NCBI RefSeq assembly: GCF_001428845.1
Contig: NZ_LMIU01000002.1
Coordinates: forward strand, 1-64,000
DNA from: Achromobacter sp. Root83
Lineage (GTDB): Bacteria > Pseudomonadota > Gammaproteobacteria > Burkholderiales > Burkholderiaceae_B
Reading direction: 5' to 3'
Length of the DNA: 64,000 nucleotides
Positions 35,149 to 43,058 of the stretch are shown here, in pieces. Below the pieces are notes generated by a model that was not told the origin of the DNA, made no database searches, and worked only from the letters and a program-made list of their open reading frames with translations. The position numbers and the translations under genes were made by a program. Position 1 is the first letter of the stretch. Each line of letters opens with the position of its first letter.

Positions 35149-36131
35149 TGATGCCAAAGACACTTACGAATCGCGCCCGCTGGGGCCTGGCCGGGTTGAC
35201 GGTGCTGATCCTGCTGCCGGCCGCGGCGCTGGCCTCGGGCTCGCCCTTCCTGATCGGCGTGGTGACGCGCTTTCTGATCTACGGACTGGCCGCGGTCAGC
35301 CTGGACCTGGTGATCGGCTACGGCGCCATGGTCAGCTTCGGCCATGCCATGTTCTTCGGGCTGGGCGGCTATGCGGTCGGCATCATCGCCTTCCATACCG
35401 CCGAGGCCGGCCCCATCTTCGGCTGGGACGGCAGCAACGCGGCCCTGGTGGTGTGGCCGATCGCGCTGGTCGTGTGCGCGCTGGCCGGGTGGGTATTCGG
35501 CTATCTGGCGCTGCGCACGCGCGGCGTGCAGTTCATCATGATCACGCTGGCGTTCGGACAGATGGTGTACTTCATCCTGGTGTCCCTGCAGTTCTACGGC
35601 GGGGACGACGGACTGATGATCCCGCAACGCAATGTGCTGCCGGGCATCAACCTGGAAAGCCCGATGGTCTTCTACTACGTCTGCCTGGCGCTGCTGACGG
35701 CCTGGACGCTGCTGTGCATCCGCGTCACCAATTCGCGTTTCGGCATGGTGCTGCAGGCGCTGCGCCAGAGCGAGCGACGCGCGGTGAATCTGGGCGTGGC
35801 GCCCACGCCATACCGGCTGAGCGCCTTTGTGCTGTCGGCGGTGGGCACGGGTTTGGCCGGCGTGCTGTGGGCCAATTATGCGGGGCTGGTCACGCCCGAC
35901 ATGGCGGCCTGGACCAAGTCCGGCGAACTGATGGCCATTGTGATCCTGGGCGGGGTGGGCACCTTGCTGGGTCCGATCGCGGGCGCGGCGGTGTTCCTGG
36001 GACTGGAGCAAATGCTGTCCTCGCTGACCGAGCACTGGCTGCTGTACATGGGGCCCATCCTGGTGCTGGTGGTGCTGTGGGGGCAGAAGGGCCTGTTCGG
36101 CAAGCTGCTGGAGACGCGCCATGCGGACTGA
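35145..36131 (+). CDS. Branched-chain-type ABC permease (LivM-like)
   Basis: A 328-residue permease. The segment LIYGLAAVSLDLVIGYGAMVSFGHAMFFGLGGYAVG is characteristic of LivM, and QALRQSERRAVNLGV is the coupling loop. Three consecutive ATG codons (35145, 35148, 35151) occur at the start; the GAGG at 35141-35144 is best spaced for 35151, so the first two Met residues may not be used. It pairs with the LivH-like protein. Confidence 0.92.
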   Translation: MMMPKTLTNRARWGLAGLTVLILLPAAALASGSPFLIGVVTRFLIYGLAAVSLDLVIGYGAMVSFGHAMFFGLGGYAVGIIAFHTAEAGPIFGWDGSNAALVVWPIALVVCALAGWVFGYLALRTRGVQFIMITLAFGQMVYFILVSLQFYGGDDGLMIPQRNVLPGINLESPMVFYYVCLALLTAWTLLCIRVTNSRFGMVLQALRQSERRAVNLGVAPTPYRLSAFVLSAVGTGLAGVLWANYAGLVTPDMAAWTKSGELMAIVILGGVGTLLGPIAGAAVFLGLEQMLSSLTEHWLLYMGPILVLVVLWGQKGLFGKLLETRHAD

Positions 36132-36891
36132 TGCTCCCCACAGCCTGTTGCGCCTGACGCAGTTGCGCAAAGCGTTCGACGCCGTGGTGGCCACCAATGG
36201 CGTGGATCTGGATGTGCGCGCCGGTGAAATCCACGCCATCATCGGCCCCAATGGCGCGGGCAAGTCCACCTTGATCGCGCAGATCTGCGGCGAGATCCGG
36301 CCGGACTCGGGCACCATCCATCTGGACGGCCAGGATGTGACCCCGCTGCGCGCCTTCGAGCGGGCGCGGCTGGGGCTGGGCCGGTCGTTTCAGATTACCG
36401 AGCTCTGCCATGAATACACCGCGCTTGAAAACGTGATCCTGTCGCGCATGCTGAAAGGCGGCCGCGCCTTCCAGGCCTGGTCCAATCCGCGCCACGACGC
36501 GGGCCTGAAGGCCGAGGCCATGCAATGGCTGACGCACGTGGGGCTGGAAGACCGCCGCCACGTGCGGTCGGCGGACCTGGCCCACGGCGAGAAGCGGCAA
36601 CTGGAGCTGGCGGTGGCGCTGGCGCGTTCACCGCGCCTGTTGCTGCTGGACGAACCCATGGCCGGGATGGGCCCCGAGGAATCGGCGCGCATGACGCGGC
36701 TGCTGCAAGGCATGAAGGGCGACTACGGCATCTTGCTGGTCGAGCACGATATGGATGCCGTTTTCGCGCTGGCCGACCGCATCAGCGTGCTGGTCTACGG
36801 GCGCGTGGTGTTCAGCGGCGCGCCCGACGAGGTGCGCCGTCATCCGGAGGTGCGCGCGGCCTACCTGGGAGAAGAGCATGTTGAAGGTTGA
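36121..36891 (+). CDS. Branched-chain-type ABC ATPase (LivG-like)
   Basis: A 256-residue ATPase. Walker A GPNGAGKST at about 42-50, a LivG-like insertion (LGLGRSFQITELCHEYTALENVILS), signature AHGEKRQLELA, and Walker B LLLLDEPMAGM are visible. The start overlaps the LivM-like gene by 11 bp. It forms the motor with the LivF-like protein. Confidence 0.92.
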   Translation: MRTDAPHSLLRLTQLRKAFDAVVATNGVDLDVRAGEIHAIIGPNGAGKSTLIAQICGEIRPDSGTIHLDGQDVTPLRAFERARLGLGRSFQITELCHEYTALENVILSRMLKGGRAFQAWSNPRHDAGLKAEAMQWLTHVGLEDRRHVRSADLAHGEKRQLELAVALARSPRLLLLDEPMAGMGPEESARMTRLLQGMKGDYGILLVEHDMDAVFALADRISVLVYGRVVFSGAPDEVRRHPEVRAAYLGEEHVEG

Positions 36892-37570
36892 CGGGCTGAC
36901 CGGCGGTTACGGATCCAGCAAGGTGCTGTTCGGCATGTCGTTCGAGGCCAGCGAAGGCGAAGTGATCTCCTTGATCGGGCGCAACGGCATGGGCAAGACC
37001 ACTACCATCAAGACGCTGATGGGCATGCTGCCCGCCACCGGCGGCGCGGTGGCGTTCCGCGGCCAGTCGCTGGCGCGCTCCGCGCCCAGCACCGTGGCGC
37101 GCCTGGGCGTGGGGCTGGTGCCGGAAGGGCGGCGCGTGTTTGGCTCGCTGACGGTGCAGGAAAACCTGGTGGCCACATCGCGCGCCGCGCAGGGCGGATG
37201 GAATCTGGACCGTGTGTATGCGTTGTTTCCGCGCTTGAAAGAGCGCCGGACGCAGTCGTCCCGCACCTTGTCGGGCGGCGAACAGCAGATGCTGGTGGTG
37301 GGCCGCGCGCTCATGACGAATCCCAAGCTGCTGATCCTGGACGAGGCCACCGAAGGCCTGGCGCCGTTGATCCGCCTGGAAATATGGCGCTGCCTGCGCG
37401 CCTTGAAAGGCGAAGGCCAGACCATTCTGGTGATCGACAAGAATCTGCCCGAGATGGCGACGCTGGTCGACCGCCACTACATTGTGGACAAGGGGCGCGT
37501 GGCCTGGTCGGGCAGGCCCGCCGAATTGTCCTCCCAACCCGAACTGGCGCAGCGCTACCTTGGCATATGA
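36878..37570 (+). CDS. Branched-chain-type ABC ATPase (LivF-like)
   Basis: A 230-residue ATPase. Walker A GRNGMGKTT is at about 36-44, then VPEGRRVFGSLTVQENL, signature LSGGEQQMLVVGRAL, and Walker B LILDEATEGLAP. GAGAAGA precedes the ATG, which lies 14 bp inside the LivG-like gene. It completes a five-gene importer. Confidence 0.92.
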   Translation: MLKVDGLTGGYGSSKVLFGMSFEASEGEVISLIGRNGMGKTTTIKTLMGMLPATGGAVAFRGQSLARSAPSTVARLGVGLVPEGRRVFGSLTVQENLVATSRAAQGGWNLDRVYALFPRLKERRTQSSRTLSGGEQQMLVVGRALMTNPKLLILDEATEGLAPLIRLEIWRCLRALKGEGQTILVIDKNLPEMATLVDRHYIVDKGRVAWSGRPAELSSQPELAQRYLGI

Positions 37571-37654
37571 AGCAAGCGCGGGACGCCCCGCACGCGCGGG
37601 TAGAATGAGCCGCCTGTGCGCGGGCCGGCGGGCAGCCGCCGACATCTGGAGAGC

Positions 37655-38419
37655 ATGTTGAAGCCAAGAATCAAAGCTTCCCGCCAGGACGATTCCGGAT
37701 CGGGCGGGAATGCGGAAATAGAAGAAATCACGCTGTCCGAGCAGGTCTACCGCCTGCTTCGGCGCGACATCATGAGCGGCGCCTTCGCGCCGGGCCAGTC
37801 CCTGCGGCTGGAAGTGCTCAGGCAGCGCTATGGCAGCAGCTTTTCTCCCATCCGCGAGGCGCTCAACCGCCTGCGCAGCGAGCGCATGGTGATCAACACC
37901 ACCTCGCGCGGCTTCAGCATCGCGCCCTTGTCAGTGGAAGAAATGTGGGACGCCTGCGAGACCCGCATCCTGATCGACTGCGACGCGCTGCGCCGTTCGC
38001 TGGCCCATGCCGACGACGCCTGGGAGGCGCGGCTGGTGGGGGCCTACCACGCGCTGACGCTGGCCGTGCAGCGGGCGGGCAAGGCGTCTCCGCCCGCCGA
38101 GGACCTGGAAGAACTGCTGGAGGCGCGCCACCTGGATTTTCACCATGCGCTGATCGGCGCGTGCCGGTCACGCTGGCTGCTGGACCTGTCCACGCAGCTC
38201 TATGCGCAAACCGAACGCTATCGCCGCCCCGCGCGCGCGGGCGCCACGGCCTATGGACCGGAGCGCGATGTCGACGACGAGCACCGCCAGCTACTGGACG
38301 CCGCGATCTCGCGCGACGTCGACGGCTCGGTCGCCATGCTGGCCGCGCATTACCGCAAGACCGCCCAGTTCATCGAACGCATCATTTCGCAACCCGACTC
38401 GCAGGCCCGGCATGCATGA
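37655..38419 (+). CDS. GntR family regulator (FCD-type)
   Basis: A 254-residue regulator. The winged helix is at about 25-90 (VYRLLRRDIMSGAFAPGQSLRLEVL, SSFSPIREALNRLRSERMV). The C-terminal helical FCD domain carries metal/ligand residues such as HLDFHHALI and the late DDEHRQLLDA. ATG 37655 has a TGGAGAG site. It lies downstream of the liv-type operon and overlaps the formamidase-like gene by 8 bp, so it likely controls the aromatic-acid module. Confidence 0.9.
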   Translation: MLKPRIKASRQDDSGSGGNAEIEEITLSEQVYRLLRRDIMSGAFAPGQSLRLEVLRQRYGSSFSPIREALNRLRSERMVINTTSRGFSIAPLSVEEMWDACETRILIDCDALRRSLAHADDAWEARLVGAYHALTLAVQRAGKASPPAEDLEELLEARHLDFHHALIGACRSRWLLDLSTQLYAQTERYRRPARAGATAYGPERDVDDEHRQLLDAAISRDVDGSVAMLAAHYRKTAQFIERIISQPDSQARHA

Positions 38420-39296
38420 CACTGGCATCGACCTTTTCTTTCCGACCATCGCCGAGCGCGAGGTGCAATACAACGCGCGCGAGTCGGTCGAGGACTTCGA
38501 CGCCTGCGTGCGGCGCTATGCGGAGTCGTCGGCCCGGGTGAAGACCCGCCGTCCTGGCCTGCTGGACCTGCGCTATGGCATGGGCCAGGACGAAAGGCTG
38601 GACTTGTTCCTGCCGGCCGCCTCGCGCGCGCCGGCCCCGCTGTTCGTGTTCATCCATGGCGGGTACTGGCGCGCGCAAACCAAGGAAGACGCTCCGGTCA
38701 TGGCCGAGGCATTCAACGCCGCGGGCGCCGCCGTGGCCGCACTGGAATACACGCTGGTGCCCGAGGCCACGCTGGGTGAAGTGGTGCGCGAAGTGCGTTC
38801 CGCCCTGGCCTGGCTGTACCGGAACGCGGCGGCCTATGGGGTAGACCCGGACCGGCTGTATGTGGGAGGCAGTTCGGCGGGCGGCCATCTGGCCGCCATG
38901 CTGGCCGCGCCGGGCTGGCCCGCCCGCTATGGCGTGCCAGCCGACATCGTCAAGGGCACGCTGGCGCTGAGCGGGCTGTTCGACCTGCGGCCGCTGTGCG
39001 ATATCCTGCCGAACACGTGGCTGCAACTGACGCCGGCGCAGGCGGCCCATCAAAGCCCGATCTTCAACCTGCCGGAACAGGCGGGTCCGATGCTTCTGGC
39101 CGTGGGCGGCCGGGAGACCCAGGGCTTCAAGAATCAGACCGCTGCCTTCGAGGCGGCCTGGAATGCGGCGGGCCTGGCGTCCACGCGCATCCCCACGCCG
39201 CATTGCAACCACTTCGATCTGGTCAATGAACTCGAAGACCCGGACAGCGATCTGACGCGCGCCACCCTGGCGATGATGGGTCTGGCGGCGGGGTGA
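38412..39296 (+). CDS. alpha/beta hydrolase (formamidase/HSL-like)
   Basis: A 294-residue hydrolase. HGGYW at about 86-90 and the nucleophile GGSSAGGHLA mark the hormone-sensitive-lipase-like group that includes kynurenine formamidase-like enzymes. The His in TPHCNHFDLV is the likely third triad residue. ATG 38412 overlaps the gntR-like stop. It could deacylate or de-esterify the imported aromatic acid. The precise substrate is not visible in the sequence. Confidence 0.83.
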   Translation: MHDTGIDLFFPTIAEREVQYNARESVEDFDACVRRYAESSARVKTRRPGLLDLRYGMGQDERLDLFLPAASRAPAPLFVFIHGGYWRAQTKEDAPVMAEAFNAAGAAVAALEYTLVPEATLGEVVREVRSALAWLYRNAAAYGVDPDRLYVGGSSAGGHLAAMLAAPGWPARYGVPADIVKGTLALSGLFDLRPLCDILPNTWLQLTPAQAAHQSPIFNLPEQAGPMLLAVGGRETQGFKNQTAAFEAAWNAAGLASTRIPTPHCNHFDLVNELEDPDSDLTRATLAMMGLAAG

Positions 39297-39326
39297 ACGG
39301 CGGGCGATGCCGTAAGCTTGTCATCC

Positions 39327-40241
39327 ATGGCGGACCTGAAACTTCTTGAAGACCTGATTGCGCTGGCGCAGACCGGCAGCTTCGTGCGCGCCGCGGAATT
39401 GCGCCATGTGACGCATCCCGCGTTCGGGCGCCGCATCCGCGCGCTGGAAGCCTGGGCGGGCGCGCCGCTGGTGGAGCGCCAGCGTCTGCCGGTGACGCTG
39501 ACACCCGAAGGCGAAGCGCTGCTGAAGACCGCGACGCAGGTGATCGAGCAGATGGGACTGGTTCGTCACCGTATCCGGAGCTCGGGCGCCGGCGGCGAAG
39601 CGGTGCTGCGCATCGCCACGGGCCGCAGCCTGGCGCGCACGCTGGTGGCGGACTGGATTGCGCGGCTGCGGCACCGGACGCCCAAGGTGCTGACGGAGGG
39701 CACGCAGGTCGAACTATCCACCGGCAAGGCGCAGGACCTGGTGATCCGGCTGGAGCAGGGCAAGGTGGATCTGCTGTGCTGTTACGAGCATCCGGCCCTG
39801 TCCGTGCCCTTGAGCCCCGCCCGCTACCGCTATATGACCTTGGCGACCGACAAGCTGGTGCCGGTCAGCCAGGTGGACGCCCGCGGGCGGCCGCGCTATC
39901 TGCTGCAAGAGGGCGGAGCGGCCGTGCCGCTGATCACCTACACGGGCGGGCTGGCGATGGAACGCATCGTGGGCGACCGGCTCGAGGCCACGCCCTATGC
40001 CCTGACGCCCTTCGTGCGCAGCGATTCCCTGGACGCGGCGCATGGCGCCGTCGCCAAGGGCGTGGGCGTGGCGTGGCTGCCCTGGTCCATGGTTGCCGCG
40101 GACTGCCGCCGCGGGGTGCTGGTTGCGCTGGGCGGGCGCAGCGAAGAGATCGCCTTCGAGGTCCGCTTGTACCGGCCGCGCGCCCGGCTGACGGATCTGG
40201 CGGAGGCCGCCTGGGAAGCCACCGCCAACCGCAAGGCCTGA
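39327..40241 (+). CDS. LysR family transcriptional regulator
   Basis: A 304-residue LysR protein. The HTH (LIALAQTGSFVRAAELRHVTHPAFGRRIRALE) is at about 10-45. The effector domain has a shorter linker and the usual LPWSMVAADCRRG segment late. ATG 39327 is used; a TTG at 39318 is possible. It lies upstream of the Bug receptor and the second aspartoacylase-like gene on the same strand and is the likely local regulator. Confidence 0.88.
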   Translation: MADLKLLEDLIALAQTGSFVRAAELRHVTHPAFGRRIRALEAWAGAPLVERQRLPVTLTPEGEALLKTATQVIEQMGLVRHRIRSSGAGGEAVLRIATGRSLARTLVADWIARLRHRTPKVLTEGTQVELSTGKAQDLVIRLEQGKVDLLCCYEHPALSVPLSPARYRYMTLATDKLVPVSQVDARGRPRYLLQEGGAAVPLITYTGGLAMERIVGDRLEATPYALTPFVRSDSLDAAHGAVAKGVGVAWLPWSMVAADCRRGVLVALGGRSEEIAFEVRLYRPRARLTDLAEAAWEATANRKA

Positions 40242-40273
40242 TTCCGGGCAAAAAGCTCGATAAGCACAAAGAT

Positions 40274-40288
40274 GTGCCGTTTCGGCAC
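40274..40288. promoter_or_regulatory. Short palindrome upstream of the Bug gene
   Basis: GTGCCG-TTT-CGGCAC, a perfect 6-bp stem or dyad 90 bp before the Bug ATG. There is no T-tract, so an operator is as likely as a terminator for the LysR transcript. Confidence 0.4.
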
Positions 40289-40377
40289 GGCTTTCGATTA
40301 AGCCACGTCCGAAAATGTCTCCCGAAACTCAAACGAGACGGCTACGCCGTCCATCACAGCACCCCAGGGAGAAATTC

Positions 40378-41370
40378 ATGAAGTCCATCCTGCCCCCGTT
40401 GCGCGCAGCGCTAGTCGCGCTTGGCGCCGCCTCTGCCCTTGCCGCCGCACCCGTTGCCAGCGCGGCCGATTATCCCGCCCGCAGCATCTCGCTGATCGTC
40501 GGCTACCCCGCCGGCGGCAGCCTGGACCTGACCGCCCGCCTGCTGGGCGAAGAACTGGGCAAGCGCCTGGGCCAGACCGTCGTGGTCGAAAACGTGGGCG
40601 GCGCGGGCGGCACGATCGGCGCCCAACGCGTGGCGCGCGCCGCGCCCGACGGCTACACGATCTTTCTGGGTTCCACCAATGAAATGGTGATCGCCCGCAT
40701 GATCAACACCGCGGTGAAGTACGACAGCGCCAAGGATTTCACGGCGCTGGGCATCGTGGCGTCGCAGCCGATGCTGCTGGCCGCCAGCAAGAATTCGGGC
40801 GTGAAGACCGCCGCCGACTATCTGCAGAAGCTCAAGGGCGCCGAGCCCGGCACGTTCAACTATGGCTCGTCCGGCGTGGGCACCACGCTGCACCTGGCCG
40901 GCGAAATGATCAACCAGGCAACCGGCACGCGCGCCGAGCACGTGCCTTACCGCGGCGTGTCGCCGCTGGTCACGGACCTGATGAGCGGCCAGCTCGATTA
41001 CGGCATGCTTGTGCTGTCTTCGGGCCTGCCGCAAGTGCGCAGCGGCAACATCGTGGCGCTGGGCCTGACCGAGAACAAGCGTTCGCCGGCCGCGCCCGAG
41101 ATCGCGCCGTTGGCGGCGACGCCGGGCTTCGAGTCCGTGGACATCAATCTGTGGTTCGCGCTTTACGGCCCGGCGGGCCTGCCCGAGCCGGTCGTGGCAA
41201 AGCTGCGCGGCGTGCTGGACCAGACGCTGCAGTCCGAGCAATTCCGCGCCAAGATGCAGGAAGCCGGCGGCGAAGTCGCCAAGCCGGGTATCGATCCCGT
41301 GGCCTATCAAGCCGAAGAGACCAAGAAATACGCGGCGCTGGTCAAGGCCGCCAAGATCGAAGCGCAGTAA
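40378..41370 (+). CDS. Bug-family tripartite tricarboxylate-type receptor
   Basis: A 330-residue periplasmic solute receptor. The signal peptide runs to about residue 30 (ASAADYPARSI). SLIVGYPAGGSLDLTARLLGEELGKRLGQ and VVENVGGAGGTIGAQRVARAAPDGYT are the family hallmarks. The Bug fold binds carboxylates, amides or amino acids. No membrane components of a TctAB type are adjacent. AGGGAGAA precedes the ATG. The gene is followed by the aspartoacylase-like enzyme, which suggests an N-acyl amino acid ligand. Confidence 0.92.
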   Translation: MKSILPPLRAALVALGAASALAAAPVASAADYPARSISLIVGYPAGGSLDLTARLLGEELGKRLGQTVVVENVGGAGGTIGAQRVARAAPDGYTIFLGSTNEMVIARMINTAVKYDSAKDFTALGIVASQPMLLAASKNSGVKTAADYLQKLKGAEPGTFNYGSSGVGTTLHLAGEMINQATGTRAEHVPYRGVSPLVTDLMSGQLDYGMLVLSSGLPQVRSGNIVALGLTENKRSPAAPEIAPLAATPGFESVDINLWFALYGPAGLPEPVVAKLRGVLDQTLQSEQFRAKMQEAGGEVAKPGIDPVAYQAEETKKYAALVKAAKIEAQ

Positions 41371-41435
41371 ACCGGCTGCAGTAAACCGGCTGCAGTAAAT
41401 GGGCTGCAAGAAGCGGGCCGCAATAAGCGGCCCGC
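41364..41435 (+). repeat. 14-bp tandem repeats over a stop codon, plus hairpin
   Basis: Five diverging 14-bp units run from 41364 to 41433: GCAGTAAACCGGCT twice, then GCAGTAAATGGGCT, GCAAGAAGCGGGCC and GCAATAAGCGGCCC. The Bug stop codon (41368-41370) is the TAA of the first unit. The last two units form a perfect hairpin GCGGGCCGC-AATAA-GCGGCCCGC (41413-41435), with no T-tract. This is probably a local expansion by slippage that became the 3' stem of the transcript. Confidence 0.85.
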
Positions 41436-41480
41436 AGCCGATCACGACAACGAACGACCAGGCATCAAGCGACTGACACC

Positions 41481-42425
41481 ATGGAATTCAAGCTCTCCGT
41501 CCCCGACCTGAGCGCCGAGCGCGCCGGCAACACCGGCACGCCGGGCGTGTGGCATTTTGACTCGGGCGTCCCGGGACGGACGCTCATGGTGTCCGCGCTG
41601 GTGCACGGCAACGAACTCTGCGGCGCATGGGCGTTGAAGGATCTGCTGGCCGCGGGCGTGCGCCCGCGTCGCGGCAGCCTGGTGCTGGCCTTCTGCAATC
41701 TGGATGCGTTCGACCGCTTCGACCATGCCAGCCACGACGCCTCGCGTTTCGTGCAGGAAGACATGAACCGCGTCTGGAGCGCCGAGCGCCTCGACAATCC
41801 GACGACGCCGGACCGGCAGCGCGGCGCGGCGCTGCGGCCCTGGGTGCGGCGCGCGGACTGGCTGCTGGACCTGCATTCGATGCACGAGCCCGGCGCGCCC
41901 CTGCTGTTGACGGGCGTCCTGCCGCGCAATATCGCGCTGGCGCGTCGCCTGAAGGCGCCGCAGCATGTCATCGTCGACGCCGGCCACAAGGACGGCGTGC
42001 GCATGCGCGATTTCGAACACTTCGGCGATCCGGCCCGGGAAGACGCCTGCGCCCTGCTGATCGAATGCGGATTCCATGGCGACCTGTCGTCGCGCGAGGT
42101 GGCGCGCGACATGGTGGCGCGGATGCTCGTGGAGTCGGGGGTGGTGGATACGGCGGACCTGCCCGACGGGTGGCTGTTGCCCGATCCCGCCGGGCAGCGG
42201 GTGCTGGAAGTGACGGATGCCGTAGTGGCGCCGTCCATGAACGTGCGTTTCGCCGGCGGCTGGACGGGCCTGGAAACCTTTGAAAAGGCCGGCTCGCTGA
42301 TCGGCTGGGCCGACGAGCAGCCCATTGTGACGCCGTACGACCACTGCACGCTGATCATGCCGTCGCTGCGGCAGCTCAAGCCTGGCGTGACGGTGGTTCG
42401 CCTGGCCCGCGATTACGCGGGCTGA
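41481..42425 (+). CDS. Succinylglutamate desuccinylase/aspartoacylase-family hydrolase
   Basis: A 314-residue paralogue of the protein at 6673-7644. It shares HGNELCGAWALK, the DLHSM zinc-site region, ECGFHG and the C-terminal TPYDHCTLIMPS. It is expected to remove an acyl group from an N-acyl amino acid in the cytoplasm. It lies 110 bp after the Bug receptor, across the tandem-repeat segment, and ends a plus-strand unit. A close duplicate beside a different type of transporter points to related but distinct substrates. Confidence 0.87.
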   Translation: MEFKLSVPDLSAERAGNTGTPGVWHFDSGVPGRTLMVSALVHGNELCGAWALKDLLAAGVRPRRGSLVLAFCNLDAFDRFDHASHDASRFVQEDMNRVWSAERLDNPTTPDRQRGAALRPWVRRADWLLDLHSMHEPGAPLLLTGVLPRNIALARRLKAPQHVIVDAGHKDGVRMRDFEHFGDPAREDACALLIECGFHGDLSSREVARDMVARMLVESGVVDTADLPDGWLLPDPAGQRVLEVTDAVVAPSMNVRFAGGWTGLETFEKAGSLIGWADEQPIVTPYDHCTLIMPSLRQLKPGVTVVRLARDYAG

Positions 42426-42458
42426 CGGGGGCAGTGCGCCGCAAGAGCCGGCGCCGAC

Positions 42459-42980
42459 CTACTTTTGCGGGGTGTAGCGCAGCTCGTCGAGCTGATAGCC
42501 CTGCGCCGTGGCGGCGGCCAGCGCCTTGTCCAGCTCTTCCTTGGGCAGTTGCGGCGAACGCGAGAGAATCCACAGATACTTGCGGTCGGGCGTGCCGACG
42601 ACGGACCAGCGGTATTCCGGATCCAGTCCGATCACCCAGTAATCGCCCTTGAACGGCTTGGCGAACGAGACTTCCAGCTTGGCGTTGTTGCTGCCCTCGA
42701 CCACCGTGGCGGTGCCCGACGCCGAATCGATATCCCCGTCCTTGGTGCGGCAGCGGTTGTTCACGCCGATCGTGCCGTCAGGATGCGCGGTGTATTCCGC
42801 CGTGGTGTCGCCCACGCAATTGCGTTGGAAGAACATCGGGAAATTCGCGATTTCGTACCACATGCCGGCATAGCGCTTCAGGTCCACCGAGGGCACGGTT
42901 TGCATGGGCGGCGGCGCGGCATGGGCGATTCCCGCCATGCTGGCGGCCAGGGCCAGCAGGATTGTTGCGGTGCGGCGCAT
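42459..42980 (-). CDS. Lipocalin (Blc-like)
   Basis: A 173-residue lipocalin. A signal peptide ends near AGIAHA; there is no lipobox cysteine, unlike E. coli Blc, so it is probably soluble in the periplasm. The GxW motif is in YAGMWYEIANFP and the second motif in VVGTPDRKYLWILSRSP. Blc-type proteins bind fatty acids or lysolipids and act in envelope stress. It is monocistronic, downstream of gshA. Confidence 0.9.
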   Translation of the reverse strand: MRRTATILLALAASMAGIAHAAPPPMQTVPSVDLKRYAGMWYEIANFPMFFQRNCVGDTTAEYTAHPDGTIGVNNRCRTKDGDIDSASGTATVVEGSNNAKLEVSFAKPFKGDYWVIGLDPEYRWSVVGTPDRKYLWILSRSPQLPKEELDKALAAATAQGYQLDELRYTPQK

Positions 42981-43005
42981 GGAAAATCTCCTTTGTGACT
43001 GCTGC

Positions 43006-43040
43006 GGTCCGCGCGGCCCCGTTGCCGGGCCACGCGGACC
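43006..43040. terminator. Strong hairpin after gshA
   Basis: GGTCCGCG pairs with CGCGGACC, and the inner GGCCC pairs with GGGCC. There is no T-run on the minus strand. It lies between gshA and the lipocalin gene. Confidence 0.5.
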
Positions 43041-43058
43041 AAACCTTAACGATACGCC

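Noticed and set aside
41364..41435. Short tandem repeats as a CRISPR-like array
   Set aside because: Units are contiguous 14-mers without spacers and no cas genes are present.
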